64,000 bases of DNA from Plecoglossus altivelis (GCA_036571765.1 BROE01000013.1:9316857-9380856), one strand, 5' to 3'; positions 1-12,596 are shown, counted from the stretch's first letter. Notes: generated from the sequence alone by a model not told the origin. Numbers and translations: made by a program.

Positions 1-1050
1 GTTGCACACACACACACACTCTACGCATGTAGACAGAGTGGCTGATTGGACTCACTGCCTGACTGACTGTTACAGTACCTGTTCTGTCAACATCACTGAC
101 CTGACAAGCTGGATCCACATCAAGATCTGTTAGATATGAGTGTTGGCCCAGCCCTTCTGGAGAGCTGATCTGAGATGGGTGGGGTTTACAGTCTGCACTG
201 CAGGAGATCTCACAAAGGACTGACTGACAGACTGAGGGAGGGAGGAGGCATGGTTAACAGGCAGGGGAGGAGGAGGGAGGGAGGCTATGACTGAAGCCAT
301 GGGGGTTGAAGAGGAAAAAGGTGGGGGGAATTGAGGGGAAGGGACATCCCCATCTGAAGTCGGATGACAGGGTGTGTCTGCGTTAACTAGCTGATCTTGC
401 TGTGCTGAAGTGAGGGAGCTCAGCAGGGTATGCCGCAGGGAGCAGGCTCCATAGTGCCAGCTGCTTGATGTCCGCCACGCTCACCTCTGATTATCATTAT
501 ACTCATTACCAAGGCTACATACACACGCGCACACGCACTTCCACACATACTGATGCACACAGACACACACATGGCCGCTAGCAGTGCCCCACCCACATAA
601 AACCTGGCAGCTTTTCAGACTCAAGTTGAATCAATATTTGGTGAAAGGTAATCTCAGCTTGGAGAATGGCAAGACATTTGCATTTTCACATTAGGAAAGG
701 AACAAAAAACAGAGAGAGAGAGAGTGAGTGAGAGATAGACAAGGAGAGCGAGACACCCATGACAAGAAGAAGAGATAAAAGAGCAGAGCGATCCCAGAGG
801 CGGTGGTGCGTGCATGAGAGGAACACAAGTACGTGTTGCTATGAAACATTGAGAAGTAAGGCGCACGCATCAAATCGTCCATGGCTCTATCCCCGCCGGC
901 CTCACTGATTCATGTGACAGCCCCACTGTGTCTGCACTGTGGCCTCTCAGCTGGGCTGTCGTTTCTGCTCCCCCAACCTCAGTCTTCTCTCCTGGGCTCC
1001 CATCCACAGAGAGCACCTCTAACAGCTGTCATTCACCAGAGCCGATCTAG
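1..1050. other. Non-coding flank
   Basis: GA- and CA-rich imperfect repeats (for example 710-735) with no supported exon. ORFs on either strand are short and have no recognisable motif. Confidence 0.4.
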
Positions 1051-1256
1051 GACGTCACAGCGTCCTGCCTCTGATGAGTTTATAAATAGAGAGAATGGGT
1101 GGAGAGAGGAGAGGAGAGACGAGTAGGAACAACTGACAGAGTGAACACGGAGAGGCACATCTGTTGAGAGGACATCATGCTCCAACAGGAGCCCAGGACC
1201 CACTGTCCTCCATTAGGCCCAAGTCAATCATCAATCTTTTGACATTAAGGTCTCAG
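1051..1256 (+). promoter_or_regulatory. Possible plus-strand promoter and non-coding exon
   Basis: A CRE-like GACGTCAC (1051-1058) is followed by TATAAATA (1081-1088), and the segment expected to be transcribed (from about 1112) ends in CTCAG/GTAAAT at 1256. The only ATG frame in it stops after 21 codons. If real it is a leader exon or an lncRNA start. No partner exon was found. Confidence 0.2.
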
Positions 1257-1959
1257 GTAAATACCTACACAGACATTTAACAAAGTAAATGTCTCAAGAT
1301 ACTATTCTGCTTTAGGCTTTCTAAATTAAAATGATTTTCCACAAAGACTAATGGGGCAAACAGTGTGGAAAGTTCCCGTTTGCTTAAAACTCAGGCATCA
1401 CAGTCAGATTAATTAAAAAACACATCCTTCCTTCAAACAGAAGGATAAGTCTATTTACAATCCTTATTGATTACTTAAGTCGTACAAATGGAAAGGCTCT
1501 GTTAGGCGAGGGCTCTCGATTTAGCTCCAATCTGCCAGGCATAAAATGATCTCACTGTGTTTGCTGGGAAGAAAGAAAATTGCTCCCTTATTGGGGGGCC
1601 AATGTGTGGGGGTGAATGTAGTTATTGGATCTTGTTAGGGTGGTGTCAGGGCATAGTTATTATTGAAAAACGTACCATCCTAATGGGGGAGTTTACCTTT
1701 GTTTCCAGGGGCAATCAAAGGAAATATTTGGTAACGAAGTCAATCAGAGCATCAGGAGCAATGTGGTAGACGGTGAGTTTCTCATTTGGAACGGTCCGGA
1801 AAGACATGGGCCCCTACGGTCACTACGGTAACTACAGAATCTAAGATGCAAACAGAGGAAACGAAGTGGAAACAGGGAGATGAGAGGGACAGATGAGTTT
1901 GGGGCAATGTATGTGTACGTGTGTGTGCCGAGTTGTGCTGTGTGTGTGTGTGTGTTGTG

Positions 1960-2325
1960 TCTATATATATATATCTGAGATGAGGTGAGGTGATTGTGAG
2001 TAGAGAGAGAGAGAGAGAGAGAGTAGCAAGAGAGAGGGAGAAAGATGCGAGGGAGGTGGAACGATAACGCAATAATGAGGAGATCAATCACACCGGAGAC
2101 GAAAAGGGGTGGAAGAGATGAAAGAGATAGGAGAGATGAAAGAGAGGAGAAAAGAAAGAGAAGGGGGAAGGAAGGGAGGGATGGAGGAGAGAGAGGAGAG
2201 AGAGGAGAGAGAGAGAGTTATTGAGAAGTCGAGAGAGAAAGAGAGAGAGTAATTAGAGAGAGAGGAGAGGATGAGAGACGAGAGAGAGAGGTAGAGAGTC
2301 AGAGGCAGAGAGAGAAAGAAAACTA
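1960..2325. repeat. TA, GA microsatellites and purine tract
   Basis: A short TA run near 1964-1974 is followed by (GA)n at about 2001-2024 and then 230 bp of almost pure purine GAGA/GGAGA sequence. Confidence 0.85.
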
Positions 2326-2726
2326 TGGTTTAATGAAATGTAAAACATACAGTGTTGATCAACGGTCAGTTTCCTATGACCGTAGATTGATTAGTTCCAT
2401 AGTGAAGATTCCATAAATCTATCATTTTAAAGACGCCATCAATAACTACACGTACTATGACTACACAGGAGCATGTCAGGTAGACACACAGAGAATGTGG
2501 TCTGGTTTGGAGCTTGTCTGGGCTGTGTTTAGATCTGCGTCTGTCACAGAACACACTCACCTTCCCCGCCCTCTCTCTCTCACGCACACACAAAAAAACG
2601 CAATCATGCCCAAAATCACACATGCTCACAAACACTCAGTATGCAATTGACATGCAGCCACTGACTGATTAAGGAACAGCTTCATCTGTCTGATCTCCCT
2701 GCACACCACCGTGTCTGTTCCTAGAT

Positions 2727-3060
2727 CCCTAGCCCCAGTGCCCTAACCCCAGTGCCCTAACCCCAGTGCCCTAGCCCCAGTGCCCTAACCCTAACCCCAG
2801 TGCCCTAGCCCCAGTGTCCTAACCCTAGCCCCAGTGCCCTAACCCCAGTCCCCTAGCCCCAGTGCCCTAACCCAAACCCCAGTGCCCTAACCCCAGTGCC
2901 CTAGCCCCAGTACCCTAGTCCCAGTGCCCTAACCCTAGCCCCAATACCCTAGCCCTAGACCCATAACCCTAACCCTAACCCCAGTGACGTAACCATAGCC
3001 CCAGTGCCTTCGCCCTAGTGCCCTAAACCTAGCCCCAGTTCCCTGCTCTAGTACCCTCAC
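2727..3060. repeat. Telomere-like minisatellite (CCCTAACCCCAGTG)n
   Basis: About 20 imperfect units of roughly 14 bp, alternating CCCTAACCCCAGTG and CCCTAGCCCCAGTG, with interspersed CCCTAACCCTAACCCC. CCCTAA is the vertebrate telomere hexamer. The array decays toward its right end. Confidence 0.85.
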
Positions 3061-3769
3061 CTCTCTCCAGCCCAGCTCTCCAGTCCAGCTCCCCAGTCCA
3101 GTTCTCTAGTCCCAGCACCCCAGCACTGCAGAAAGCAGAGCAAGGCTGATGCTCTGCGCCAGAGCGTCTGGGTGTATTGTGTGCCAGCGTGGTAAAACAT
3201 CTGGGGCTGCTGCACAGTCAGAATCCAGCTTCTGAAAACTGGGTTACCAAGAGGGGAGTGTGTGAGAGAGAGACATTACAACTACATGTAGGGGTATGTG
3301 AGCGTTGTGTCCATGGCTACGTGCAGGAGTGTGCATTTAAGAGATGCCGTGTGACTGTTAGTGTGTGAAACAGGGTTGGGAGTGGTGTGACCCCATTACT
3401 GTAGTGTTCAGCCAGACAGCTCCCCCTCCTTAGCCAACAGGGAGCATTGTCAAGGTATTTACATCATGCAGGGTATGTTAATCAACTGTTCCAGAAGGCA
3501 GCATGTTGGAGTGCCTGTAAAGGGATGCCTGTAGAGGGCGGGCTAGCCTGGGATCCTGGAAACCTCATTTGTAGATCAAACTCCTTTCTGGTGCATCTGG
3601 ACCGCACGCTACACCCTGTCTGCTCATGCAAACAGAGGTTCAAAGATGTTTGTGGTGTAGTATCTAATACTTAATGAGTCTGGGTTTAAGGGCAACAAGC
3701 TAAATGACCCCCATCTAATATCTGAGTGTCTGTCATCATAGCCAATTATAGAGCATCGCACACACTACA

Positions 3770-3841
3770 GAGAGCAGAGCAGAGCAGAGCAGAGCAGAGC
3801 ACAGCCGAGGAGAGGAGTGGAGAGGAGAGGAGAGGAGAGGA
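3770..3841. repeat. Pentanucleotide microsatellites (AGAGC)n and (GGAGA)n
   Basis: Six AGAGC-type units are followed by about six GGAGA units. Confidence 0.85.
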
Positions 3842-3844
3842 AAG

Positions 3845-4780
3845 AGAAAACGATATGGCTTCCAGATAGAAGAGAAGAGTAGACGAGCGAACATAATAAA
3901 ATCTCCCTTGACCTTAAGCTTTGTCAGTCCCCACCATCACCACTGAGTCCACAGCTACACCTACTCTAATGATTATGTACTGTATCCGCTATACTCCTTT
4001 CTCACCTGATTAGTGTATGACTAGGCCAGTATTGGCGACTCTCATTAACCCTATTCCCACGGGTTGACCTGTATGCGGGTACAGTTGAAGTGTTATATTA
4101 ACGCCCTAAGGTGCACAATGAAACGCAAACCACTTTGAATGTGATAGGACAGGAGGTAGGGAAAGCGATCTGTCTTATTATCTTCGTTATCTTCATTTTA
4201 TGAATCAATAATTGTAAGCATAAAAATATGTACAATTATTTACTCAATTTGTTGTTGGGTAGGACTTCCAAGTGCGCAGTGAGAGGGTTAGTGTAAGTGC
4301 AACTAATGTCCCTTATTCGACTTGTTATTAAATCTTTGTCATAGCAGTGCACGCATGAATGCACCTTTCTCTTTTTGGTGCGTTTCCCAGGAAAACTGCA
4401 ACACTGATTGGACAGATATGACAGTTTATCAAGCGCACCAGAAAAAGTGCGCTCACGGTATTTTTTCCGGGCAGTTGCACGCTTGTGTTGTGTATGTGAA
4501 CATGATGGAAATCAAAATGGCCAGAAAGAGATAGCATACATTTATAAACTTACGTAAATATATGTAAATGTCTCTATGTAGGCTAAGTGAAATGTAATTT
4601 GAATGTGAAATAGAAATCCGGCAGTCATGTGAATCTAATTTTAGATGCTATGTAACCATGCTTTTAAGCGTAAAATTAATTCCTCTGCCATGTGCATTTC
4701 ACCCCGTACTCTAATATGTTGCCTCAATAAAATGAAAAACATGTAAAATAGCATAGATTTAAAAAATTGTTTAAGATAAC
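3845..4780. other. Unique AT-rich sequence without supported gene
   Basis: No repeat longer than a few units and no exon with convincing splice sites and frame. Small ORFs at 4322-4537 on both strands are unsupported. Confidence 0.4.
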
Positions 4781-4784
4781 TTAC

Positions 4785-4839
4785 TGTTAAAGTTCCAGGG
4801 CGCGAGCCCACCAGGTCCTGTGCCGTTAGTCGTGTCCAT
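4785..4839 (-). CDS. Candidate first coding exon of an unidentified minus-strand gene
   Basis: In a CpG-rich island the minus strand has an ATG in good context (GCGCAATGG) followed by 18 codons, MDTTNGTGPGGLAPWNFN, and then a consensus GTAAGT donor (4784-4779). NGT is a glycosylation sequon, so an extracellular N-terminus is possible. A short upstream ORF (ATG CGC AAT ... TAA) overlaps the start. I do not recognise the protein. No following exon is evident in positions 1-4780; it may lie outside the window. Confidence 0.35.
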
Positions 4840-5720
4840 TGCGCATGCTGTGGAAGGCTTTCAGCCCGTGGAAATCCCTCTCAGTCTCACTGGAAGTTTT
4901 CCCTGTCAGAGAGTAAAAGCGCTGTCCTCATTTTGTACGATTTCAAAATGTGTATTTTCTTGATGTTGAGCACATCGCACATTCATGTCAGAGTCTTTGA
5001 GGATATCATACTATTCCAAATCAATGTTGACCGGTGCGCACCGCGAGACCAGGCGCAAAGCTTCTGTCTCAAACGGACTCCCGCCAGATGTGCCCTTTTC
5101 CGCGAGACTCCGATTTCCAAGTTTGCAGGCTCGCAGACAGCAAGAGAGCGGACCGTGAATGATGTCATGTGAGTCTAACCAATCACCTGAAGGGCCTGTG
5201 TCGGTGCGCTTTCGCTCAGTCTTCGTTTTGCAGTTTAGAAAACGGGTGTGAACTGCTCCGGCTCAGCAACTTAATCTACACAGTTAACATATAAAGTGAA
5301 GTGGTCATACATTTCAGTTTAGTAGGCTACATTTCAGTTTAATACCATGAGTGCTGTATAACTTTATAATTGATAATAAAACTAGTTTCCACAAGGAATT
5401 GTGGGGTGCCAGAGACGCACATTACTTGGAATAGCCCCTATTCTTATTTCAGCACCGGGCGAGCGGACAGCTCCTTTGTCGGCGTAAGACGCTCGGTAAA
5501 CCGTGTGCGGTAGGCTATTTCCCCGTACATACTCGCCTTACATGATCATCTGCCAATCACACATTTCGCCCGCAGACAACCGTAAATTGAGAGGTGGGCT
5601 AGCTAGAGTGGAAGAGCCGGACTAACGCCAATTTCTCCGAGCTCGCTCTCTGTCGGTTCCAAGGGCTTTGCGCTGAAACAAGAATTGGCCGTCCTAAGTT
5701 TGCGAGAGCATCTGCATAGG
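4790..5720. promoter_or_regulatory. CpG-rich unique island, probable promoter
   Basis: Unlike the surrounding microsatellite DNA, this stretch is unique and has many CpGs (for example GCGCGAG, CTCGCGG and CGGCGTAAGACGCTCGG). CCAAT-like sequence occurs at about 5180 and 5555. Together with the donor and ATG at its left edge it suggests a minus-strand promoter. It could also be an unrelated enhancer or CpG island. Confidence 0.35.
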
Positions 5721-5964
5721 ATGTTTGGCAATTAACTAGTTTAGAGTCAATCCAACCCCTTCAGCAAGGATGGCAAATTAGGGTTTCATAGCAACCAGAC
5801 AGCCATACACACATTTAGTGTTGGCTTATTGCAACAAAGCAGAAACAGCGCGAGATAAATACTGAAGCGTTTTATTGAAGTCATTCTTAATTCTAGGAGT
5901 ATTCTCAAATGACCCTAATTTTAATGACTTTTGTACTGCACATAAATGTATGCTTGTTACACAA

Positions 5965-6004
5965 ACGTGTGTGTGTGTCTGTGTGTGTGTGTGTGTGTGT
6001 GTGT
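5965..6004. repeat. (TG)n microsatellite
   Basis: About 20 TG units with one interruption. Confidence 0.9.
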
Positions 6005-6533
6005 AGTAATATGGAGACACCACCCCGTTCTCCTGTTCCCGTGGCAGCCTTAACCAACAGCTCCTGCAACTGCAGAGTATTCCCACAACCACTGACTCTT
6101 GTATGTAAAGTTTGTGTGGCTGTGTGTGTTTGGATGTGCCTTTGTCTTTCCCTTTCTCTCTCCCACCATTCCTTTCTCTCTGTGTCTGTCTGACATGATT
6201 ATATAATAAAGATACATACAAAGAAAGGTGTCCAATTTGTGTTGGATCGGATAGAAAAACAAATTATGTGTATTTTCTCTAAACAACATTACATATCCCC
6301 ACAGGACCCTTAATCACTGCAATCACACAAAAGTCAAACACATAAACAGAAACATGACCATTCTGTGTTTTTATTCATAATTACCCAGGTGTGTGCATGT
6401 GATAATAAACCGTTAGACCAGGGTATCTCTGCTCTCTCAGTATTCCCTGGGGGACCCCCCTTTGACCTGTTTCATTAGCGAGGGATCTGGTTGTTTGTGC
6501 CTCCCTTCTCTGTACTGACACTGGAGGAGCTCC

Positions 6534-6740
6534 CCTCCCTCCCTCTCTACATTCCCTCCCTCCCTCCATCTCTACCTTCCCTCCCTCCCTCCCTCCCTCC
6601 CTCTCTACCCTCCCTCCCTCCCACTCTCTCCTCTCTCTCTACGCTCCCTCTCTACCCTCTCTCCCCTCTCTCTCTACGTTCCCTCTCTACCCTCTCTCTC
6701 TACCCTCCCTCCCTCCCTCCCTCCCTCTCTCTCTACCCTC
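6534..6740. repeat. (CCCT)n and CT-rich tract
   Basis: Polypyrimidine sequence made of CCCT and CTCT units broken by TAC. It creates a false Ser/Leu/Pro ORF on the plus strand. Confidence 0.85.
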
Positions 6741-7047
6741 CCTGCACACCAGCGCCCAGCTGACCTGTGTTTATGTCCTACAGGCAGGAAGGAGCAGCAG
6801 TATGAGTGAGCATGCACGTGTGTGGGCGTTCTTTGAGATGGTGGGCTCTTATCTGAAATGATGGACACACTGGGGGTGGACAGCAATTTTTGATGTTCCA
6901 GAGTCACTCACCAGCCAGCTGGAAAACAGACTCATTAAGCACAACAACAACAAAAACTTGTGCAGGAGACTTCTATGTCAACAGTTTAGTGGTCTGCCAG
7001 GCTATGGTTTCCCCCTGTAACGTGGTGTCCATGAATGGTTGAATTCC

Positions 7048-7142
7048 TTCCTGTCCTGTCCTGTCCTCTCCTCTCTTCTCCTCTCTTCTCTTCTCTTCTC
7101 TTCTCCTCTCTTCTCTTCTCTTCTCCTCACCTCACTTCTCCA
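7048..7142. repeat. CTCTT/CTCCT pentanucleotide tract
   Basis: Polypyrimidine run of mixed CTGTC, CTCTT and CTCCT units. Confidence 0.85.
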
Positions 7143-7144
7143 GT

Positions 7145-8330
7145 CTGGTTCTGTCCTGGCACCTCCTACATTCGTGTGCTGTCTCCTCTTCTCTGTACTG
7201 TTCCCTAGTGACCTCTTTTTGTTCTTGTTGATTCATAAAACATCAAAGCTCCTCCCCAGTGGAACCCCATGGTCTCTTCTGAGTAGAGTGAGAGAAGGAG
7301 ACACTCCCACATGTTAACACACCCTTTGACAGGCCGAGACAGCTTCACACTTGAACCTGTTGTTTACTGTGGAGGTGTGATACTGATCAAACGCCAGGTC
7401 GACACACACACAAAGCCACACGCAGTGTGTAAGCTCTCTGTGGAGAGGTGGAATCCTGGTTGTCATTCACAGCCTATTCTCTACAGTTCTCTGTTCTTTC
7501 AAGCTTTATACATACATAAAAACAGCCCCACTCTCTCTGTCTCTAACACCCCCTGACCTTCCACCTCCGTAGCAGATACTCTAAGTCGCTACACTCAATC
7601 CCTCTATCCAAATACCATCCTTTCCCAGTCCCACAAGCCTCCAGATCCACCCCGTTCCCACACTCCTCCCCATCCTTACATCGCTCCTTCCCTCCCAATA
7701 GGCCTATTATCCTCCTATTAAAGATGGATGCCACTTCCTCTCAGTCCTGCCTGCTACAATTACCCAGCAGGCCTCTCTCCTGAGAGCCTGTAATCACCCT
7801 GATCAAATTAGACCCACTCCTGGGGGAGGAGGGGGAGTAAAGGAAAGGAGTTGAGTGGGGAGGAAGATGAGGAGAGGAGAGGAGTGGGGAAGGGAGGTGA
7901 GAAGTGGAGAGGAACGGATATATGAGGAAAGGGCAGCTTTCCATAACATTACAATTGATGCATGTTTACTTTCGTAACATTCATTTTATGGTAACGCTAT
8001 CTGACACAAAACCTTCACCCACAACAAAAACCTTTCGGGTATAACAAACTTTTGGTTTTGTTTCCAAAGATAAATATCGGTTGAAATATCCAAGAGTGAT
8101 CTTTAAAAGCTGCTGAGTCGTGACTCGTAGCAATGCGAACTCGGTTGCCTCCAGAGACCAGTCCTGTTTACCAATCAGTACGGAGATGAGTCAGGCTGCA
8201 TCACCTTCTGACAGGCCGTGGCAGAACCAGACGAACACAGACCCGTCACGGCTGGGAGGACGTGGAGGGAGAGTCGGAGAGGAGGGCTGGAGGTCTGGGA
8301 GACAGACTGTCAGGGGGAGAAGAATTTGGA
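7145..8330. other. Non-coding, no supported gene
   Basis: Mostly unique sequence with a GGAGA-rich patch (7825-7915). No exon candidate with good splice sites and a coding-like frame was seen. Confidence 0.4.
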
Positions 8331-8334
8331 GAGT

Positions 8335-8697
8335 TACCAACAACATCACCAACATAATCATCATTAACGAAAACACCATTACCAACACACCAACTCTCAC
8401 CATTACCTCCATAAACACTGTCACCATTTCCAACACCAGCACAAATACTTTCAGCAATGCCATCACCAACCGCATCACCAGAACTAACACCAGCACCAAC
8501 ACCATTACCTTTTCCAACACCAAAGCCATCACCAACAACATTCCCTCACCAACACCAGCACCGACACCAACAGAATTACCTACACCAGCACCAACATTAC
8601 CTCACCAGCACCAACACCATCACCAGCAAAATTACCTTACCAACACCAGCACCAACAACAACACCATTACCAACATGAACGCCATGACCAACATCAG
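8335..8697. repeat. Degenerate ACC/AAC/ATC triplet minisatellite
   Basis: Imperfect repeats built on ACCAACACCAGC and ACCATTACC. Because the period is a multiple of three, an open frame of 209 codons crosses it, rich in Thr and Asn. Composition and periodicity explain the frame; I do not call a gene. Confidence 0.8.
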
Positions 8698-9629
8698 TGA
8701 GGAGTCCAGCGCCACTATATCAGCAGCATTTAAATGTGTGTGTGGATAAGGTTCAAACACGACACCATCAAAGATGTGGCTAGCAGCCTCCATGCTTTCC
8801 TGGGGGCTGAAAGAGAACACACTAACGCACCCTGCTTTCAGTCATACACACACACACAGGAACACAAACTCCTACAAAGACATTCATCAAGACACACGCA
8901 ACTACACATCCACTCATGACACGCACAACCCGCCCCCTCAGTAGCAGGGTCAGATTGCCTGCAGCAGGGTCATCCCAATATGAGGTTCTGCTGTCAGAAA
9001 AAAACAACAATTCCACAGCCACAATCCTTATATCACACTGCTGACACACTCAGGGCTGGGGGGGCAGCATGGGTTGAGGGTTGTGTGTGTCTGTGTGTTT
9101 TACCCTCTGTGGGTGATCTCATGAAACAGACTTCACACACTAGTGACATTTATAAAATGACAGCCACATCATAGAGTGGATGAGAGTAGAGGAGAGAAGA
9201 GGAAGAAGAGGAAAGTGGAGGGGAGGTCAGGGGAGGGTAGGGGCAAGAGCTGTGGTGTGTGGCTGAACACAGCTATTCATCAGCTAGAGTTGTTTCTGCA
9301 CTGAGAGGCCTGGGCGGCTGTACGCCATGCAGCACAGGCTGTGCAGTCAGTAGATAGGAGATATATAGGACTACATATCCCAGGGGACCACTTATCCTCG
9401 GAAATTTCTTAGAAATCCAGTCAAGTTAAGGTGCCTTTAGGTACTCAGGGCCTTTCAAGCAGACATGACCAATACTATTCAAGGTTATAAAATGGGAGGC
9501 TGAAATTATATGGTACCAGAGGAAAATCAAAAGGAAATCTTGAATAACTCTTCCTTTGTATGCTTACCTATTGTAGGTTGGAGCAGAAGGCAGCAGAGGT
9601 TAAAAGCTACACATGTTCCTGGTCCATCT

Positions 9630-10287
9630 ATAACAGCTGCTTTATGTAAAGGTCCAGCAATGTGCTCCTTGACCAAGGGCCGAGTGTTTTTCAGTATGTA
9701 TGGATCTCTGTGTATCTGGATCTGTGTTTGAGTTTGTGTGTGTGCAATGGAGGTCTCTCCCCAGGAGAGGAGTAAATCTACCAGCGTTCTCCAACGATCA
9801 ATACACAGCGGACCATCCTCTTCAAAGTGTGTACATGTGAGTGCGTGGGTGCATGTGTGTGTGGGGTGAGATATTGACATAGATATCAAGAAATGGATGG
9901 ATCTAGAACATAAACTAGTTTGAGAAGAAACTGCCGCCCATGTCTTTGGTCAGTGTGCGTGAGGGAGATGGGGCGTGTGGTACGGCGGTGGGGGGGGAGG
10001 AGTTCCTCAGATGGTCCCTGTCGTCAGCACCATTCCTCCTTTAATGTTGTATTTGTTTCAGAGGGAGGCAGGCCTGGGTTGGATCCTGCTCTGATGTCAG
10101 CAGGAGGCTTGGGTAACAACATAACTGCTGCCAACACCAGATTGCTTGCTGGATTAACATCTCCCAAACACAAATTAAAATAATATCTCTCTTTGTTTGC
10201 CTGGAGATGCTTTGAAGTGGTCTGTAAAGGTTTTACCAACACATCTTGTTATATAAAGCCTATAGTCAAGGCTTTAAATAAATTGTG
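9630..10287. repeat. Left copy of a ~0.7 kb duplicated segment next to an assembly gap
   Basis: Starts ATAACAGCTGCTTTATG and ends CTTTAAATAAATTGTG directly at the run of N. It matches 10317-11029 almost exactly except for a central stretch. Confidence 0.9.
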
Positions 10288-10316
10288 NNNNNNNNNNNNN
10301 NNNNNNNNNNNNNNNN
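10288..10316. other. Assembly gap (29 N)
   Basis: A run of 29 undetermined bases between the two copies of the duplicated segment. Confidence 0.99.
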
Positions 10317-11029
10317 ATAACAGCTGCTTTATGTAAAGGTCCAGCAATGTGCTCCTTGACCAAGGGCCGAGTGTTTTTCAGTATGTATGGATCTCTGTGT
10401 ATCTGGATCTGTGTTTGAGTTTGTGTGTGTGCAATGGAGGTCTCTCCCCAGGAGAGGAGTAAATCTACCAGCGTTCTCCAACGATCAATACACAGCGGAC
10501 CATCCTCTTCAAAGTGTGTACATGTGAGTTTTGCGGGTGCACTCCGTGTGTGTGGGCCGTGAGAATATTGACATAGATATCCGCAACTCGAACTGTCCTG
10601 ATGGGGGATGCTACGACATCAAACTTCTGCTTTCGTAGAAAGAAACTCGCCCCGCCATTCATTGGTCGCAGCTGTCGCGTGGACCTGCGGGGGGGGGTTA
10701 CGGGGGCCTTGTGGGTGCGGGGGGGGGGGGGCCGCGGGGAGGAGTTCCTCAGATGGTCCCTGTCGTCAGCACCATTCCTCCTTTAATGTTGTATTTGTTT
10801 CAGAGGGAGGCAGGCCTGGGTTGGATCCTGCTCTGATGTCAGCAGGAGGCTTGGGTAACAACATAACTGCTGCCAACACCAGATTGCTTGCTGGATTAAC
10901 ATCTCCCAAACACAAATTAAAATAATATCTCTCTTTGTTTGCCTGGAGATGCTTTGAAGTGGTCTGTAAAGGTTTTACCAACACATCTTGTTATATAAAG
11001 CCTATAGTCAAGGCTTTAAATAAATTGTG
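10317..11029. repeat. Right copy of the duplicated segment
   Basis: Same start and end as 9630-10287. The interior from about 10530 to 10738 differs strongly and has odd G runs and CpG-rich insertions, unlike both flanks. This looks like low-quality sequence. Confidence 0.9.
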
Positions 11030-11960
11030 TGCCTAAATATCCAATACTGAGATTGTTGCATATATCAGTAACTTTATACAGTTTAGTGACAGTAATGGTT
11101 TAATGATTGGAATGTGGTTATACAGCATGTAATTAAAAAAAGGTAACGAGTCCCTCTCTATCGACCTTGTTGGCAGAGTGTTCAGTGACCAACACGATTC
11201 ATCCAAGTATTTAACAAGCCTTGTTTATCCAGGAAGTTGTTCATGTCGCCCAGGGGAAGCAGAAAGGAGTCCTTGCCGGTCTGGATACCGACCTGAGACT
11301 GGGAAACAGGGGTTGTTTATTATTTATCATTTACAAGCTTCCTTTAGCAGTCCAGAGATCGCAATGCTTTAGTATTGGGGTTGAACCATTTTAACCCCAG
11401 AGCTTGTAGTTCCTTAGTCTGGAAGTTGTAGTTTTCCCAGGCTGGAGGTTGTAGTTTTTGTCAGCCCAAGGTTGTAGTTCCCCAGCCTCCATGTGTGTGA
11501 GAGTAGTCTGGGGGGGAGTGTCCCTCTGGAGCCACGTCTACCTGTGTTATCACAACTCTACATCCATACAGCATCACCCCCAGATTATGCAGCCACTAAA
11601 ACCAATGACCTTCTAAAAAAAAGGCTGGTGGCTGGAGAAAGGTCAGGAGAAGACCAACTCTGGTCTCTGTAGTTCCTGGAAATCCATCTGTGAAGAAACC
11701 AGCGCACCTGGAGCACATGCATGAAATGAGACAGGAAGAAACTTCATTCATCTCCACAGGTGGTCTTGTCAACAACAGCCATATACTGTATAAACACCTT
11801 CAGAATGCACGCTGCTCTGTGAGCAGAGTGCATGCTCACACAATGCCCCGTTAAACTGGAACTAAATAAGAGGTGGCATAGTGGTATATCTGAAGGTGAT
11901 ATTAGCCAATGTGATGGTGGCACTTGTTGTGCTTGTGTATATATGTGTGTTTTTGTCTGC
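11030..11960. other. Unique sequence with a small GTTGTAGTT repeat
   Basis: No gene is supported. Four imperfect ~30-bp units containing TTGTAGTT followed by a CCCAG-like sequence lie at 11403-11490. They recall the ACTACAA/TCCCAG core of ZNF143 sites on the minus strand. Confidence 0.4.
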
Positions 11961-11969
11961 GTCTTTGAT

Positions 11970-12235
11970 GGGTGTTTATGTTATGTGTATGTATGTATGT
12001 TATGTGTATGTGTGTGTTATGTGTATGTATGTGTGTTATGTGTATGTGTGTTTTATGTGTATGTGTGTTTATGTGTATGTGTGTGTTATGTGCATGTGTG
12101 TGTGTTATGTGTATTTGTGAGTGTTATGTGCATGTGTGCTTTATGTGTATCTGTGTGTGTTATGCGTATGTGTGTGTGTTATGTGTATGTGTGTGCTACG
12201 TGTATGTGTGTGTTATGAGTATGTGCGGTTGTTTG
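11970..12235. repeat. (TATGTG)n-type minisatellite
   Basis: Units of TTATGTGTATGTGTGTG of variable length for about 265 bp. They give false Cys/Val/Met frames. Confidence 0.9.
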
Positions 12236-12475
12236 ATGGAAAAGTACAGCAGAGCTTGTGTTACACAAGGAAGTTTGATGTGACAATTTGAGAAAGTCAT
12301 AATGTGATAATATGATAAAGACTCCATTACTGTCTGATCTAGTTCATTATCTTAACACAGCTGATTAAAATACCATTAAACACACACCCACTGCTGACGA
12401 AAATGCAATTAAACTATACTATACATGCACAAAACACTGATGATTCAAATGTTATTACACTGTAGAACACAAGCA

Positions 12476-12518
<43 letters not shown>

Positions 12519-12596
12519 ACACACGCACACACGCACACACGCACACACGCACACACACTCACACACACACACACACGCACACACGCACACACGCTC

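Noticed and set aside
8120..8749. 209-codon plus-strand ORF rich in Thr and Asn
   Set aside because: It is produced by a triplet-based minisatellite whose period avoids stops; no domain, splice or start evidence.
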